DNA from: Cronobacter muytjensii ATCC 51329
GTDB taxonomy: Bacteria; Pseudomonadota; Gammaproteobacteria; Enterobacterales; Enterobacteriaceae
Assembly (NCBI RefSeq): GCF_001277195.1
Contig: NZ_CP012268.1
Coordinates: forward strand, 248,001 to 312,000
DNA: 64,000 bases
Direction of reading: 5' to 3'
The notes beneath the pieces are model-generated. The model was given only the letters and a program-made list of their open reading frames with translations. It was not told where the DNA came from and ran no database searches. The position numbers and the translations under genes were made by a program. Shown here in pieces: positions 26,850 through 36,514 of this stretch (positions within the stretch are counted from its first letter, which is position 1; each line of letters opens with the position of its first letter).

Positions 26850-29800
26850 GTCGTGTAAAAAAAATCAGCCTCGCCGTACTGGCCGTCATAGTTCTGCTTA
26901 TCGCTACCGTCGGGTTTCTGGTGGGCACGACTACCGGCCTGCATCTGATTTTCAACGCGGCGAACCGCTGGGTGCCGGGGCTGGATATCGGCCGCGTTAC
27001 CGGGGGCTGGCGTAACCTTACCGTCACCTCGCTGCGCTACCAGCAACCGGGCGTGGACGTTAACGCCGGTGAAATCCATCTTTCTGTGAAGCTCGCCTGC
27101 CTGCGCGACAGCAGCCTGTGCGTGAACGATTTCTCACTGAAAGATGTGAATGTGGTGGTGGATACCAAAAAGATGCCGCCTGCCGCGAAAGTGGAAGAAG
27201 AGGAGAGCGGGCCGCTTGATCTCTCCACGCCGTACCCGATTACGTTGAGCCGGGCGGCGCTGCATAACGTTAATATTAAAATCGACGACACGCTGGTGTC
27301 GGTGATGGATTTCAGCTCGGGCCTCGCCTGGGAGAGCCGTAACCTGACGCTCAAACCCACTTCGTTGCAGGGGCTGCTGATAGCCCTGCCGAAAGCGGCG
27401 GATGTCGCGCAGGAAGAAGTGGTTGAACCGAAGGTCAACAACCCGCAGCCGCAGGAAAAACCGCTTGGCGAGACGCTGCGTGACCTGTTCTCAAAACCGG
27501 TGCTGCCGGAGATGACCGACGTGCATCTGCCGCTGAACCTGACGGTGGAAAGTTTTCGCGGCGAACAGCTGCGCCTGACCGGCGACACCGATATCACGGT
27601 TAATAATATGCTGGTGAAAATCAGCAGCGTGGATGGCGTGACGAAGCTCGACACGCTGGATATCGACTCGAACCAGGGCACGGTGAACGCCACCGGCAGC
27701 GCCGAGCTGCGCAATAACTGGCCGGTGGATATCACCCTCAACAGCACGCTGAACGTCGAGCCGCTCAAGGGCGAAAAGGTGAAGCTTAAAGTGGGCGGCG
27801 CGCTGCGCGAGCAGCTGGAGTTCGGCGTTAATCTTTCCGGCCCGGTAGACGTGGTGCTGCGCGGCCAGACGAAGCTTGCCGAAGCCGGGCTGCCGCTTAA
27901 TCTGGATATCACCAGCGATCAGCTCTACTGGCCGCTCACTGGCCCGCGTCAGTATCAGGCGGATGATCTGAAGCTGAAGCTTTCCGGCAAAATGACCGAC
28001 TACGCGCTGTCGTTTCGCACCGCCGTCAAAGGGGAACAATTGCCCCCCGCCGCCATTACGCTCGATGGTAAGGGCAATGAACAGCAAATTAATATCGACA
28101 AGCTGGATGTCGCGGCGCTCCAGGGCCACACCACGCTGACGGCGCTGCTCGACTGGCAGCAGGCCATCAGCTGGCGCGGCGAGCTGGCCCTCAAGGGCAT
28201 TAACACCGCGAAACAGTATCCAGAATGGCCGTCGAAGCTCGACGGGCTGATAAAGCTGCGCGGGAGCCTTTACGGCGGTACCTGGCAGCTTGACGTGCCG
28301 GAGTTGAAACTTGCAGGGAACGTCAAACAGAACAAAGTGAATGTTGACGGTAAGCTGAAGGGCAACAGCTATCTGCAATGGACGATTCCGGGCCTGCATC
28401 TGGAGCTTGGGCGCAACAAAGCAGACATCAAAGGCGATCTCGGCGTAAAAGATCTCTCGCTTGACGCGACGATCGACGCGCCCGCGCTCGACAACGCGCT
28501 GCCGGGCCTCGGCGGCACGGCGAAAGGGCTGGTGAAAATTCGCGGCAACGTCGACGCGCCGGAGCTCAACGCGGATGTGACCGCACGCAATCTGCGCTGG
28601 CAGGAACTCTCTGTGGCCCAGGTGCGTCTGCTGGGCGATGTAAAATCCACCGATCAGATTGGCGGCACGCTGGATCTGCGTGTCGAGCGTCTTATGCAGG
28701 GGGATATCAATCTGCGGCTGATTACGCTTGCGGCCAAAGGCAACGAGAAATCGCACCAGATGGCGCTGCGCGTTCAGGGCGAGCCGGTCTCCGGCCAGCT
28801 TGACCTGCGCGGCAGTTTTGACCGTCAGGCCATGCGCTGGCGCGGTGAGATTGATAATACCCGTTTCGCCACCCCGGTGGGCCCGTGGGCGCTGAGCCGG
28901 GCGCTCACGCTCGATTATCGCGGTCAGGAGCAGAAAATCGCCATTGGCCCGCACTGCTGGCGTAACCCGAACGCCGAACTGTGCGTGCCGCAAACTATCG
29001 ACGCGGGCGCCAGCGGCCGCGCGCAGGTTAACCTCAACCGCTTCGATCTCGCGATGATTAAGCCGTTTATGCCGGAAGAAACGCAGGCGAGCGGGCTTTT
29101 TACCGGTAAGGCGGACGTCAGTTGGGACACAACGAAAGAAGGGCTGCCGCAGGGGCAGGTGCAGCTGGCCGGGCGCGGCGTGCGCGTCACGCAGCTGGTT
29201 AACGGCAGTCCGCTGCTGGTGGCATTTGATACGCTGAATCTTAACGCGGAACTGCGCAATAACCGCGCACGACTTAACTGGCTGATTCGGCTGGCGAACA
29301 ACGGGCAGTTTGACGGCGATATTCAGGTGGCGGACCCGCAGGAGCGTCGTAACCTCTCCGGGAACGTGAATATCCGTAATTTCTCGCTCGCTATCGCTAA
29401 TCCGGTCTTTTCACGCGGTGAAAAGGCGGCGGGCATTCTGAGCGCCAGCTTGCGGCTTGGCGGCAACGCGCGTCAGCCGCAGCTTTTCGGTCAGATGCAG
29501 CTCAATGGTGTCGATATCGAAGGAAACTTTATGCCCTTCGATATGCAGCCAAGCCAGCTGGCGATGAACTTTAACGGTATGAGCTCGACGCTACAGGGCG
29601 TGGTGCGAACGAAACAGGGCGAAATCGCGCTCGACGGCAACGCAGACTGGAGCCAGATCGATAACTGGCGCGCCAGGGTGGCGGCGCGTGGCAGCCGGGT
29701 GCGGATCACCGTGCCGCCGATGGTGCGACTGGATGTCTCGCCGGATGTGGTGCTGGAAGCGACGCCGAGCCTTATCACGCTCGATGGCCGTGTGGATGTG

Positions 29801-30622
29801 CCCTGGGCGCGTATCGTGGTGCATGACCTGCCGGAAAGCGCGGTGGGCGTCTCCAGTGATGAAGTTTTGCTCGATGAAAATCTGAAACCGGAAGAAGAAC
29901 AGCGCGCGTCCATTCCTGTTAATAGTAATCTGATTGTTCACGTTGGAAATAACGTGCGGATAGATGCTTTTGGGCTGAAGGCACGCCTTACCGGCGACCT
30001 CAAAGCCGCGCAGGATAAACAGGGCCTGGGCCTGAACGGGCAGATCAATATTCCGGAAGGGCGCTTCCACGCCTATGGTCAGGATTTGCTGGTGCGTAAA
30101 GGGGAGCTGCTGTTCTCCGGTCCGCCGGACAGGCCGCTGCTGAATATTGAGGCGATCCGTAACCCTGAGGCGACAGAAAACGATGTGATCGCTGGCGTGC
30201 GTGTCACCGGCGAGACTGACGAGCCGAAGGTGGAAGTCTTCTCCGACCCGGCGATGTCGCAGCAGGAAGCGCTTTCTTATCTGCTGCGCGGACAAGGGCT
30301 GGAGAGCGGCCAGAGCGACAGCGATGCCATGACTTCCATGCTAATTGGCCTGGGGGTTGCACAAAGTGGGCAGGTTGTGGGTAAAATCGGCGAGACGTTT
30401 GGCGTAAGCAATCTGGCGCTGGACACCGAAGGGGTAGGGGATTCCTCCCAGGTGGTGGTCAGCGGCTATGTACTGCCGGGTCTCCAGGTGAAATATGGCG
30501 TGGGCATTTTTGACTCGCTGGCGACGCTCACGCTAAGGTATCGCCTGATGCCTAAGCTATATCTGGAAGCGGTGTCTGGCGTAGACCAGGCACTTGATTT
30601 GCTCTATCAGTTTGAGTTTTAG
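26846..30622 (+). CDS. tamB: TamB, inner-membrane-anchored AsmA-like periplasm-spanning protein
   Basis: 1258 residues. N-terminal signal anchor at about 7-27 (LAVLAVIVLLIATVGFLVG), then a very long beta-rich region forming the hydrophobic groove of AsmA/VPS13-like proteins, and the C-terminal DUF490 domain (about 920-1258, with GQINIPEGRFHAYGQDLLVRKGELLFSGPPDRP and LSYLLRGQGLESGQSDSDAM) that contacts TamA. Ends in a beta-signal-like LDLLYQFEF. Translation is coupled to tamA by the ATGA overlap. Along with YhdP and YdbH its family carries phospholipid to the outer membrane in E. coli. Confidence 0.97.
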   Translation: MSRVKKISLAVLAVIVLLIATVGFLVGTTTGLHLIFNAANRWVPGLDIGRVTGGWRNLTVTSLRYQQPGVDVNAGEIHLSVKLACLRDSSLCVNDFSLKDVNVVVDTKKMPPAAKVEEEESGPLDLSTPYPITLSRAALHNVNIKIDDTLVSVMDFSSGLAWESRNLTLKPTSLQGLLIALPKAADVAQEEVVEPKVNNPQPQEKPLGETLRDLFSKPVLPEMTDVHLPLNLTVESFRGEQLRLTGDTDITVNNMLVKISSVDGVTKLDTLDIDSNQGTVNATGSAELRNNWPVDITLNSTLNVEPLKGEKVKLKVGGALREQLEFGVNLSGPVDVVLRGQTKLAEAGLPLNLDITSDQLYWPLTGPRQYQADDLKLKLSGKMTDYALSFRTAVKGEQLPPAAITLDGKGNEQQINIDKLDVAALQGHTTLTALLDWQQAISWRGELALKGINTAKQYPEWPSKLDGLIKLRGSLYGGTWQLDVPELKLAGNVKQNKVNVDGKLKGNSYLQWTIPGLHLELGRNKADIKGDLGVKDLSLDATIDAPALDNALPGLGGTAKGLVKIRGNVDAPELNADVTARNLRWQELSVAQVRLLGDVKSTDQIGGTLDLRVERLMQGDINLRLITLAAKGNEKSHQMALRVQGEPVSGQLDLRGSFDRQAMRWRGEIDNTRFATPVGPWALSRALTLDYRGQEQKIAIGPHCWRNPNAELCVPQTIDAGASGRAQVNLNRFDLAMIKPFMPEETQASGLFTGKADVSWDTTKEGLPQGQVQLAGRGVRVTQLVNGSPLLVAFDTLNLNAELRNNRARLNWLIRLANNGQFDGDIQVADPQERRNLSGNVNIRNFSLAIANPVFSRGEKAAGILSASLRLGGNARQPQLFGQMQLNGVDIEGNFMPFDMQPSQLAMNFNGMSSTLQGVVRTKQGEIALDGNADWSQIDNWRARVAARGSRVRITVPPMVRLDVSPDVVLEATPSLITLDGRVDVPWARIVVHDLPESAVGVSSDEVLLDENLKPEEEQRASIPVNSNLIVHVGNNVRIDAFGLKARLTGDLKAAQDKQGLGLNGQINIPEGRFHAYGQDLLVRKGELLFSGPPDRPLLNIEAIRNPEATENDVIAGVRVTGETDEPKVEVFSDPAMSQQEALSYLLRGQGLESGQSDSDAMTSMLIGLGVAQSGQVVGKIGETFGVSNLALDTEGVGDSSQVVVSGYVLPGLQVKYGVGIFDSLATLTLRYRLMPKLYLEAVSGVDQALDLLYQFEF

Positions 30623-30624
30623 CA

Positions 30625-30960
30625 ATGCGAATATTTGTCTACGGCAGTTTACGACGCAAACAAGGCAACAGCCACTGGATGACCAACGCCCAGTGGCTGG
30701 GCGATTACGACATCGAAAACTACCAGCTCTTCAGCCTGGGCCACTATCCGGGCGCAGTGCCGGGAGAGGGCTCGGTCGTGGGCGAGGTGTATCGTATCGA
30801 TGCCACGACGCTTGCCGAACTGGATGCGCTGCGCACTGCGCGCGGCGAGTATAAACGCCAGCTTATCCAGACGCCGTACGGCAGCGCCTGGATGTATGTG
30901 TATCAGCGTCCTACAGAAGGGCTTACCCGTATCGAGAGCGGTAACTGGCTCGACAGGTAA
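30625..30960 (+). CDS. ytfP: YtfP, gamma-glutamylcyclotransferase-like protein
   Basis: 111 residues. GGCT/BtrG fold with the phosphate-binding-like loop VYGSLRRKQGNSHWM and the conserved acidic residue in LAELDALRTARGEYKRQLI. The family includes cyclotransferases and cyclases of gamma-glutamylamine, but the substrate of YtfP is unknown. Starts 2 bases after tamB, so it is the third gene of tamA-tamB-ytfP. Confidence 0.94.
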   Translation: MRIFVYGSLRRKQGNSHWMTNAQWLGDYDIENYQLFSLGHYPGAVPGEGSVVGEVYRIDATTLAELDALRTARGEYKRQLIQTPYGSAWMYVYQRPTEGLTRIESGNWLDR

Positions 30961-30975
30961 CGTCAATATCCTTTG

Positions 30976-31003
30976 AAAACCACGCTTCGGCGTGGTTTTT
31001 TAT
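30976..31003 (+). terminator. Terminator of tamA-tamB-ytfP
   Basis: Perfect 10-bp stem AAAACCACGC / GCGTGGTTTT with a TTCG tetraloop, followed by TTTATT. Confidence 0.95.
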
Positions 31004-31377
31004 TGTCTGTAGTTTAATTAAATATGCTTTTTAATGGATGTTAATTGCTTTTTATTAATTATGGGGCCAAAAACGTTCATGGAGAATTGAGCGAGCCTGC
31101 ATTGATAACCAATGTTATTTATCAACCGTGTTTAAATTCCTGATTAATGCATTTTTATTTTGTTTTTCAGAGAATTGGTTTCATTCCTTTCATGAAGATA
31201 ATTCTGTTCTTTTTTTAGACTTTATATTTCTTGATGACTCCTGATGCGGAACATAAAATTCCCATGAATTCGAGGTGTGGCAAATATAAGTGGCATTACA
31301 TATTTGTGTAGTGAATATTATATTGATCACTTTGAAGATTTTTAAAGGAACCCGTTAATTTAACTCAAGGAAAAATC
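31004..31377 (+). promoter_or_regulatory. AT-rich regulatory region of the fimbrial operon
   Basis: 374 bases without a gene, visibly AT-rich compared with the rest of the window, as is usual for silenced (H-NS-bound) fimbrial promoters. It contains the closest apparent promoter sequences in 31290-31340 (for example TATTATATTGATC) and an RBS CAAGGAAAA ahead of the major pilin. A single copy of ATGGGGCCA at 31062-31070 resembles the 9-bp inverted repeat of the E. coli fimS switch, but no partner repeat and no recombinase gene were found. Confidence 0.6.
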
Positions 31378-31911
31378 ATGAAATTCAGCAAAGTTTCTCT
31401 GGCAGCGGCAATGGGTCTGATGCTGGCGGCAGGTATGGCTAACGCAAAAGATCAGGGCCACGGAAAAGTGACTTTCACTGGTTCTATTATTGATGCGCCG
31501 TGCTCTATCAACCCGGACAGCATCGATCAGACCGTGAGCATGGGCCAGGTTTCTAACGTTGCGCTGAAAGCAAACGGTAACACCGGTACTTCCGTACCGC
31601 GTAACTTCGAAATCAAGCTGGAAAACTGTGATGTTTCCACGCTGAAATCCGTTAAAACCACGTTTACCGGCGCCGAAGGTGCAACGGACGGTTCTCTGGG
31701 TATTACCGGTACAGCGAAAGGCGCCAGCCTGATCCTGACCAACGGCAACGGCGAGCAGATCAAACTGGGCGAAGCGTCTGAAGCGCGTGAACTGCAGAAT
31801 GGTAATAACACGCTGCTGTTCTCCGCTTACCTGCAGGGCGACGGCGCGTCTGCAACCGTGACCCCGGGTGACTTCACCGCTGTAGCTGACTTCACTCTGG
31901 CTTACGAATAA
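31378..31911 (+). CDS. Major fimbrial subunit (FimA/MrpA-like pilin)
   Basis: 177 residues. Signal peptide about 1-23 (MLAAGMANA), then an incomplete Ig-like pilin fold: N-terminal donor strand segment GHGKVTFTGSIIDAPCSI, a conserved Cys pair (Cys in DAPCSI and in LENCDVS), and the C-terminal beta-zipper ADFTLAYE with the penultimate Tyr used by the chaperone. First and probably most highly expressed gene of the operon; a strong hairpin separates it from the next gene. Confidence 0.93.
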   Translation: MKFSKVSLAAAMGLMLAAGMANAKDQGHGKVTFTGSIIDAPCSINPDSIDQTVSMGQVSNVALKANGNTGTSVPRNFEIKLENCDVSTLKSVKTTFTGAEGATDGSLGITGTAKGASLILTNGNGEQIKLGEASEARELQNGNNTLLFSAYLQGDGASATVTPGDFTAVADFTLAYE

Positions 31912-31930
31912 GTTTAGCGTTACCAGGGAA

Positions 31931-31956
31931 CATACGTCCGCCCTGGCGGGCGTATG
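31931..31956 (+). terminator. Stem-loop between major pilin and second gene (attenuator/mRNA stabiliser)
   Basis: CATACGTCCGCC pairs with GGCGGGCGTATG (one G-T pair) across a 2-base spacer. It is followed by GTTTCCCCCTCTTT rather than a clean U-run. Such hairpins between pilin genes usually lower downstream expression or protect the pilin mRNA. Confidence 0.6.
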
Positions 31957-31984
31957 GTTTCCCCCTCTTTCAGAGACGGATCTC

Positions 31985-32536
31985 ATGACCAAAATCAGGT
32001 GTTATGCAATAGCTTTGGCCCTGGGATGTACAGCGTTGGCCGCGCAGGCATCGCATCAGGCTTCCGAATTTGATATCGGCTTAAATGGTCGAGTGAGTAT
32101 GCAAGGCTCCATTGTTTCCAGAGCTTGTGATATCGCCATGGAGAGTCGTTACCAGTCTATCGAAATGCCGGCAGCATCGATGAATGTGCTGAAGCGTGCA
32201 GGCGAAAGCATTGCACAGCCGTTTTCCATTCATCTGGTGAATTGTACATTTGATACCGGAGAGCCAGGCGACGCGCCATGGCAGTTTTTGCAGGTGACCT
32301 TTGATGGTGCTGACGATGACGGACTGTTTCAGGTAACAGGCGAAGCAGGCGGCGTGGCGCTGGAAATTGCCAGTAAAAACGGGGATGAGATTCACCCTGG
32401 CCAGCCATTGCCTTATACAGAAATCTCTGGTGACGATATTAAACTGGATTATGAGCTACGTCTTAAAGCAAATGATGATGGGCTACGTCCAGGCGAATAC
32501 TCATCGGTAATTAAATATCGTATTGATTATTTTTAA
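31985..32536 (+). CDS. Fimbrial protein, PapH/MrpB-like putative anchor/terminator subunit
   Basis: 183 residues. Signal peptide about 1-22 (LAAQAS), pilin-like domain with GRVSMQGSIVSRACDI, second Cys in HLVNCTF, and C-terminal YSSVIKYRIDYF. Position between major pilin and usher corresponds to papH/mrpB, whose product ends rod growth and anchors the fibre at the usher. The role is inferred from gene order. RBS is TCAGAGACGGA. Confidence 0.8.
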   Translation: MTKIRCYAIALALGCTALAAQASHQASEFDIGLNGRVSMQGSIVSRACDIAMESRYQSIEMPAASMNVLKRAGESIAQPFSIHLVNCTFDTGEPGDAPWQFLQVTFDGADDDGLFQVTGEAGGVALEIASKNGDEIHPGQPLPYTEISGDDIKLDYELRLKANDDGLRPGEYSSVIKYRIDYF

Positions 32537-32595
32537 GCACCTTCTTTATTGCTGATTTTTTTGACAGAGATTGCCCGTAAACCGGCAAAAGGGAT

Positions 32596-35106
32596 ATGGC
32601 CAGACAACATAATAAGCATGCCACTCTATCAACACTGATGGTGCCGTCAGCGCTGGCGTTATGCATCTGCGCGTGTTTACGGACCCCCGCAATGGCGGCG
32701 GATGATATCCAGTTTAATACGGACGTATTAGACGTAAAAGATAAGCAGAATATCGATCTGAGTCAGTTCTCAAAGCGCGGCTATATTATGCCGGGCGATT
32801 ATACCTTTACTATTAAAGTTAATCAGAACCAGCTTGAAGAACAGCCTGTCAGCGTTCTGGCTGACGAAAATGACAAAAGCCAGACGCGCATCTGTTTTAC
32901 GCCGGATCAGGTGAAGAAATTCGGTTTTAAAGAGAAATATTTTACACAGCTGAAAACCTGGCATAACGGCCAGTGCGTGGATGTGACGGCGCTGAACGGC
33001 GTAGAGGCGACGCCGGATCTGGGCAGCGGTACGCTAACGCTGAACGTACCCCAGGCGTACCTGGAATATACCTCTGATGACTGGGTGCCCCCCTCAATGT
33101 GGGACGACGGTATTCCGGGCCTGATTGCGGATTACAACGTTAACGCCCAGACGCGCCATAACGAAGGCAGCCAGGGCGGCGATGATAAATCGGTCTCCGG
33201 CAACGGTACCGTTGGCGCTAATGTCGGGCCGTGGCGCTTACGCGCCGACTGGCAGGCTAACTATGACGATCAATCGGAAAATACCAGCGGCCAGAAAAAG
33301 TGGACCTGGAGCCGTTTTCAGATGTACCGGGCGCTGCCAAAAATGGGCGCGAAATTAACGCTCGGCGAAGACTATATGAACTCGGATCTGTTCGACAGCG
33401 TGCGTTTTGCAGGCGCGAGCGTGGTTTCCGACGACAATATGCTGCCGCCGAACCTGCGCGGTTACGCGCCTGAGGTCACCGGCGTGGCGAAAACCAACGC
33501 TAAAGTGACGATTTCTCAGCAGGGGCGCGTGATATATGAAACTCAGGTCGCGGCGGGGCCGTTCGCGATTCAGGATCTGAATAACTCGGTGTCCGGCGCG
33601 CTGGATGTGCGCGTGCAGGAGCAGGACGGCTCGGTGCAGGAATATAAAGTGAACACCGCGTCGATCCCGTATCTGACGCGCCCCGGCAGCGTGCGTTACA
33701 AAATGTATGCCGGGCGGCCGAGTACTTACGATCACCATAGCGAAGGCAGTGGTTTCGGCTCTGGTGAATTTTCCTGGGGTATCAGCAACGGCTGGTCACT
33801 CTATGGCGGTCTGGTGGCAAGCCGCAACTATCTTGCAACGGCGCTGGGTGTGGGCCGCGATTTGATGGCGCTGGGGGCGCTGGCATTCGATATTACCCGC
33901 TCCGGGGCGAAGCTCGACGGTGGCGAAGAGCGTCACGGTCAGTCTTATCGCGTGAGCTATTCGAAGCGCTTTGATGAAACCGGAAGCCAGGTGACCTTCG
34001 CAGGTTATCGCTTCTCAGAAAAAGACTTTATGAGCTTTAACGATTATCTGAATTACAAAGCGGATAACGGCGATTTCATGCAAAGCAAGGAGATGTACAC
34101 CGTCTCCTTCAGCCAGCAGTTTGAGAGCATCGGGCTGAGCGCGTACCTGAACTATTCGCACCAGACCTACTGGAATAACCCGGCGGAAGATCGCTACAGC
34201 CTATCGCTGTCACGCTATTTCGATATCGGGAAAATGAAAAATATTAGCGCGTCGCTCACAGCGTACCGCAATAAGTTTAACGGCGAAAACGACGACGGCA
34301 TGTATATGTCGCTCTCCTTACCGATGGGCGATACCGGCACGCTGGGGCTTAACTCGTCATACAGCGCGGACACCAGTAGCCATAACCTGAGCTATTACAA
34401 CCGGTTAGATAATGGCGATAACTACCGTATCGCGGCGGGCGGCAGCGATGACGGCGGCAACCTGAGCGGCTATTACGATCATCCGGGCGAACTCGCCGAG
34501 GTGAGCGGCAACCTGGATTACCAGCATGGTCAGTACAGCTCAGCGGGCGTATCGCTGCGCGGCGGGATGACGGCAACGGCGAAAGGCGCCGCGCTGCACC
34601 GTTCTAACGTCATGGGCGGAACGCGCGTGCTGTTAGATACCGGCGATGCGGCGGATATCCCGGTACAGGGTTATGCCAACGCCACCACTACCAACCATTT
34701 CGGCAAAGCGGTGGTGACTGAGGTTAGTGATTACAGCAAAAACAGCCTGAGCATTGATATCAACAAGTTGCCAGAGGATGCGGAAGCGACTGCATCGGTG
34801 GTGCAGGCAACGCTTACCGAAGGCGCGATTGGCTACCGCAAATTTAATGTGATTTCCGGCCTCAAGGCGATGGCGATTATCCGTCTCGCGGATGGCACTT
34901 TCCCGCCATTCGGCGCCAGCGTGCGTAACGCGGAAAATCAGGAAGTCGGCATCGTCAATGACGAAGGCCAGGCCTGGTTAAGCGGTCTGAAGCCGGGCCA
35001 CAAATTACAGGTGAACTGGAATGGCGCAACGCAATGTGCGGTCACGCTGCCAGAAAACCTGCAGGGAACGAGTGAGAACGGAAATCTGCTGTTGCCGTGC
35101 CGTTAA
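32596..35106 (+). CDS. Fimbrial outer-membrane usher (PapC/MrpC type)
   Basis: 836 residues. Signal peptide about 1-34 (LRTPAMAA), N-terminal periplasmic domain that takes chaperone-subunit complexes (DIQFNTDVLDVKDKQNIDLSQF... and LEYTSDDWVPPSMWDDGIPGL), 24-strand barrel with plug (about 240-330 region), and C-terminal domains with the conserved PFGASVRNAENQEVGIVNDEGQAWLSGL and a Cys pair near the end (TQCAVTLPENL...LPCR). Catalyses fibre assembly and secretion across the outer membrane. Sequence resembles the pi (Pap/Mrp) ushers more than FimD. Confidence 0.95.
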   Translation: MARQHNKHATLSTLMVPSALALCICACLRTPAMAADDIQFNTDVLDVKDKQNIDLSQFSKRGYIMPGDYTFTIKVNQNQLEEQPVSVLADENDKSQTRICFTPDQVKKFGFKEKYFTQLKTWHNGQCVDVTALNGVEATPDLGSGTLTLNVPQAYLEYTSDDWVPPSMWDDGIPGLIADYNVNAQTRHNEGSQGGDDKSVSGNGTVGANVGPWRLRADWQANYDDQSENTSGQKKWTWSRFQMYRALPKMGAKLTLGEDYMNSDLFDSVRFAGASVVSDDNMLPPNLRGYAPEVTGVAKTNAKVTISQQGRVIYETQVAAGPFAIQDLNNSVSGALDVRVQEQDGSVQEYKVNTASIPYLTRPGSVRYKMYAGRPSTYDHHSEGSGFGSGEFSWGISNGWSLYGGLVASRNYLATALGVGRDLMALGALAFDITRSGAKLDGGEERHGQSYRVSYSKRFDETGSQVTFAGYRFSEKDFMSFNDYLNYKADNGDFMQSKEMYTVSFSQQFESIGLSAYLNYSHQTYWNNPAEDRYSLSLSRYFDIGKMKNISASLTAYRNKFNGENDDGMYMSLSLPMGDTGTLGLNSSYSADTSSHNLSYYNRLDNGDNYRIAAGGSDDGGNLSGYYDHPGELAEVSGNLDYQHGQYSSAGVSLRGGMTATAKGAALHRSNVMGGTRVLLDTGDAADIPVQGYANATTTNHFGKAVVTEVSDYSKNSLSIDINKLPEDAEATASVVQATLTEGAIGYRKFNVISGLKAMAIIRLADGTFPPFGASVRNAENQEVGIVNDEGQAWLSGLKPGHKLQVNWNGATQCAVTLPENLQGTSENGNLLLPCR

Positions 35107-35148
35107 GGCGCGGCGGTAAACCGATTAAACCTCAACGGGTCATTCATT

Positions 35149-35907
35149 ATGTTAAGTATGAGAAACACAATTTTTACCGCCGCACTGGCGCTGACCGGTG
35201 TTATGGCGACTCAGCAGGCGTTTGCCGCTATCGCGCTCGATCGCACCCGCGTGGTCTATAACGGCGAGGAGAAATCCATCAGCCTGAATATCAGTAATGA
35301 AAATAAAAACCTGCCTTACCTTGCCCAGGCGTGGATTGAAGATGCGCAGGGCAACAAAATCACCGGCCCGCTGACGGTGCTGCCGCCAGTACAGCGCATA
35401 GAAGCCGGAGCGAAAAGCCAGGTGAAAGTGCAGGCATCGTCTGCGGCGGGAACGCTGCCGCAGGACAAAGAAACGCTGTTCTACTTCAACCTGCGCGAGA
35501 TCCCGCCGCGCAGCAATAAACCGAATACGCTGCAAATTGCGCTGCAGACACGCATCAAGCTCTTTTATCGCCCGGCGGCCATCGCACTCGACAAAACCCA
35601 GGCGGCGGAAGGCGACTGGGTAGAGAAAGTAACGCTAACGCGCCAGGGCGATAAATTTGTGGTGAATAACCCGACGCCGTATTTCCTGACGATTGTCGAA
35701 GGGGCCCCGTCAGCTAAAGGAAAACCGGTAGGTTTTGAACCTGTGATGGTAAGCCCGAAAGGCAGCGCAACGATTGCCGCCTCCGCAGCCGCGTTTGGCA
35801 ACAGCCCGGTGCTCACTTACGTGAACGACTACGGCGGACGTCCGAAAATCCAGTTCAGCTGCGGCGGTGCAACCTGCACGGCAAAACTGCTGAAAGATAA
35901 AAACTAA
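35149..35907 (+). CDS. Periplasmic fimbrial chaperone (PapD type)
   Basis: 252 residues; the start could also be the Met three codons later (35158). Signal peptide ends at QQAFA. Two Ig-like domains: IALDRTRVVYNGEEKSISLNISNENKNLPYLAQAWIED with the conserved subunit-binding Arg in DRTR, the F1-G1 region ETLFYFNLREIPPRSNKPNTLQIALQTRIKLFYRP with its conserved Lys, and a C-terminal domain with a disulfide pair (FSCGGATCTAKLL). Caps pilins by donor-strand complementation. The short F1-G1 loop places it in the FGS group. Confidence 0.94.
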   Translation: MLSMRNTIFTAALALTGVMATQQAFAAIALDRTRVVYNGEEKSISLNISNENKNLPYLAQAWIEDAQGNKITGPLTVLPPVQRIEAGAKSQVKVQASSAAGTLPQDKETLFYFNLREIPPRSNKPNTLQIALQTRIKLFYRPAAIALDKTQAAEGDWVEKVTLTRQGDKFVVNNPTPYFLTIVEGAPSAKGKPVGFEPVMVSPKGSATIAASAAAFGNSPVLTYVNDYGGRPKIQFSCGGATCTAKLLKDKN

Positions 35908-35928
35908 GCGGCGGCAAAGGACTCGTTT

Positions 35929-36504
35929 ATGAAAAGGATGGCTCACATTTTCGCGCTTAGCGCAGCGCTTGGCTTTATCGCGCCAGTGATGGCGGATGAG
36001 CCGGTCTCGGCGGATGGCGGCGCGCTCTATGTACATGGTGTTATGCGTGAAAATACCTGCCGGTTAGAGATGGATTCCGCCTGGCAGGATGTTGACCTTG
36101 GCGATATCTCCCGCGCGGATGTAAGCCTTGTCGGCAAGATGGCGAAACCGGTAACGGTGACGCTTTACCTGCGCGACTGCCCGGAAATCGCGACGCGCAG
36201 CGCTAACCTCACGGCATTAACGCACACCCATAGCGCGGAGCAGCCTGCGTATCAGGCGCGGTTTGTGGCGCCGACCGATGCGTTCAATCCGGATCTGATT
36301 AAGGTCACGGGCGCCTCCGGTATCGGGCTGCGGTTGAAAGACAGCCGCGGGCAAACGGTAAAAATGGCCCGGCAGAGCGATACGGTGCTGCTCAATCCAG
36401 GCCAGGACCAGGTGACTTTCACGCTGACGCCCGAGCGCACCGCCGCACCGTTCACGGCCGGGCCTTACCATGCGTTGATTAACTTCAGCATGATCTACCA
36501 GTAA
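35929..36504 (+). CDS. Minor fimbrial subunit 1 (MrpE-like position)
   Basis: 191 residues. Signal peptide about 1-22 (APVMA), pilin fold with GALYVHGVMRENTCRLEM, the second Cys in YLRDCPEI, and C-terminal AGPYHALINFSMIYQ with the Tyr of the pilin zipper. Directly after the chaperone, as in pap and mrp operons, where such subunits join the rod to the tip. Exact role unknown. Confidence 0.82.
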   Translation: MKRMAHIFALSAALGFIAPVMADEPVSADGGALYVHGVMRENTCRLEMDSAWQDVDLGDISRADVSLVGKMAKPVTVTLYLRDCPEIATRSANLTALTHTHSAEQPAYQARFVAPTDAFNPDLIKVTGASGIGLRLKDSRGQTVKMARQSDTVLLNPGQDQVTFTLTPERTAAPFTAGPYHALINFSMIYQ

Positions 36505-36514
36505 GGAGCAGGTA

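Noticed and set aside
27491..28993. Long open frame on the minus strand within tamB (about 500 codons)
   Set aside because: Antisense frame in GC-rich coding sequence, with no start context, no conserved motifs and strong composition bias (Arg, Gln, His rich). The tamB frame is clearly the real one.
31062..31070. ATGGGGCCA ahead of the fimbrial operon, similar to the fimS switch repeat TTGGGGCCA
   Set aside because: No inverted partner (TGGCCCCAA or close) was found up to 31377 and no FimB/FimE-type recombinase gene is in the window, so phase variation by inversion is not supported.
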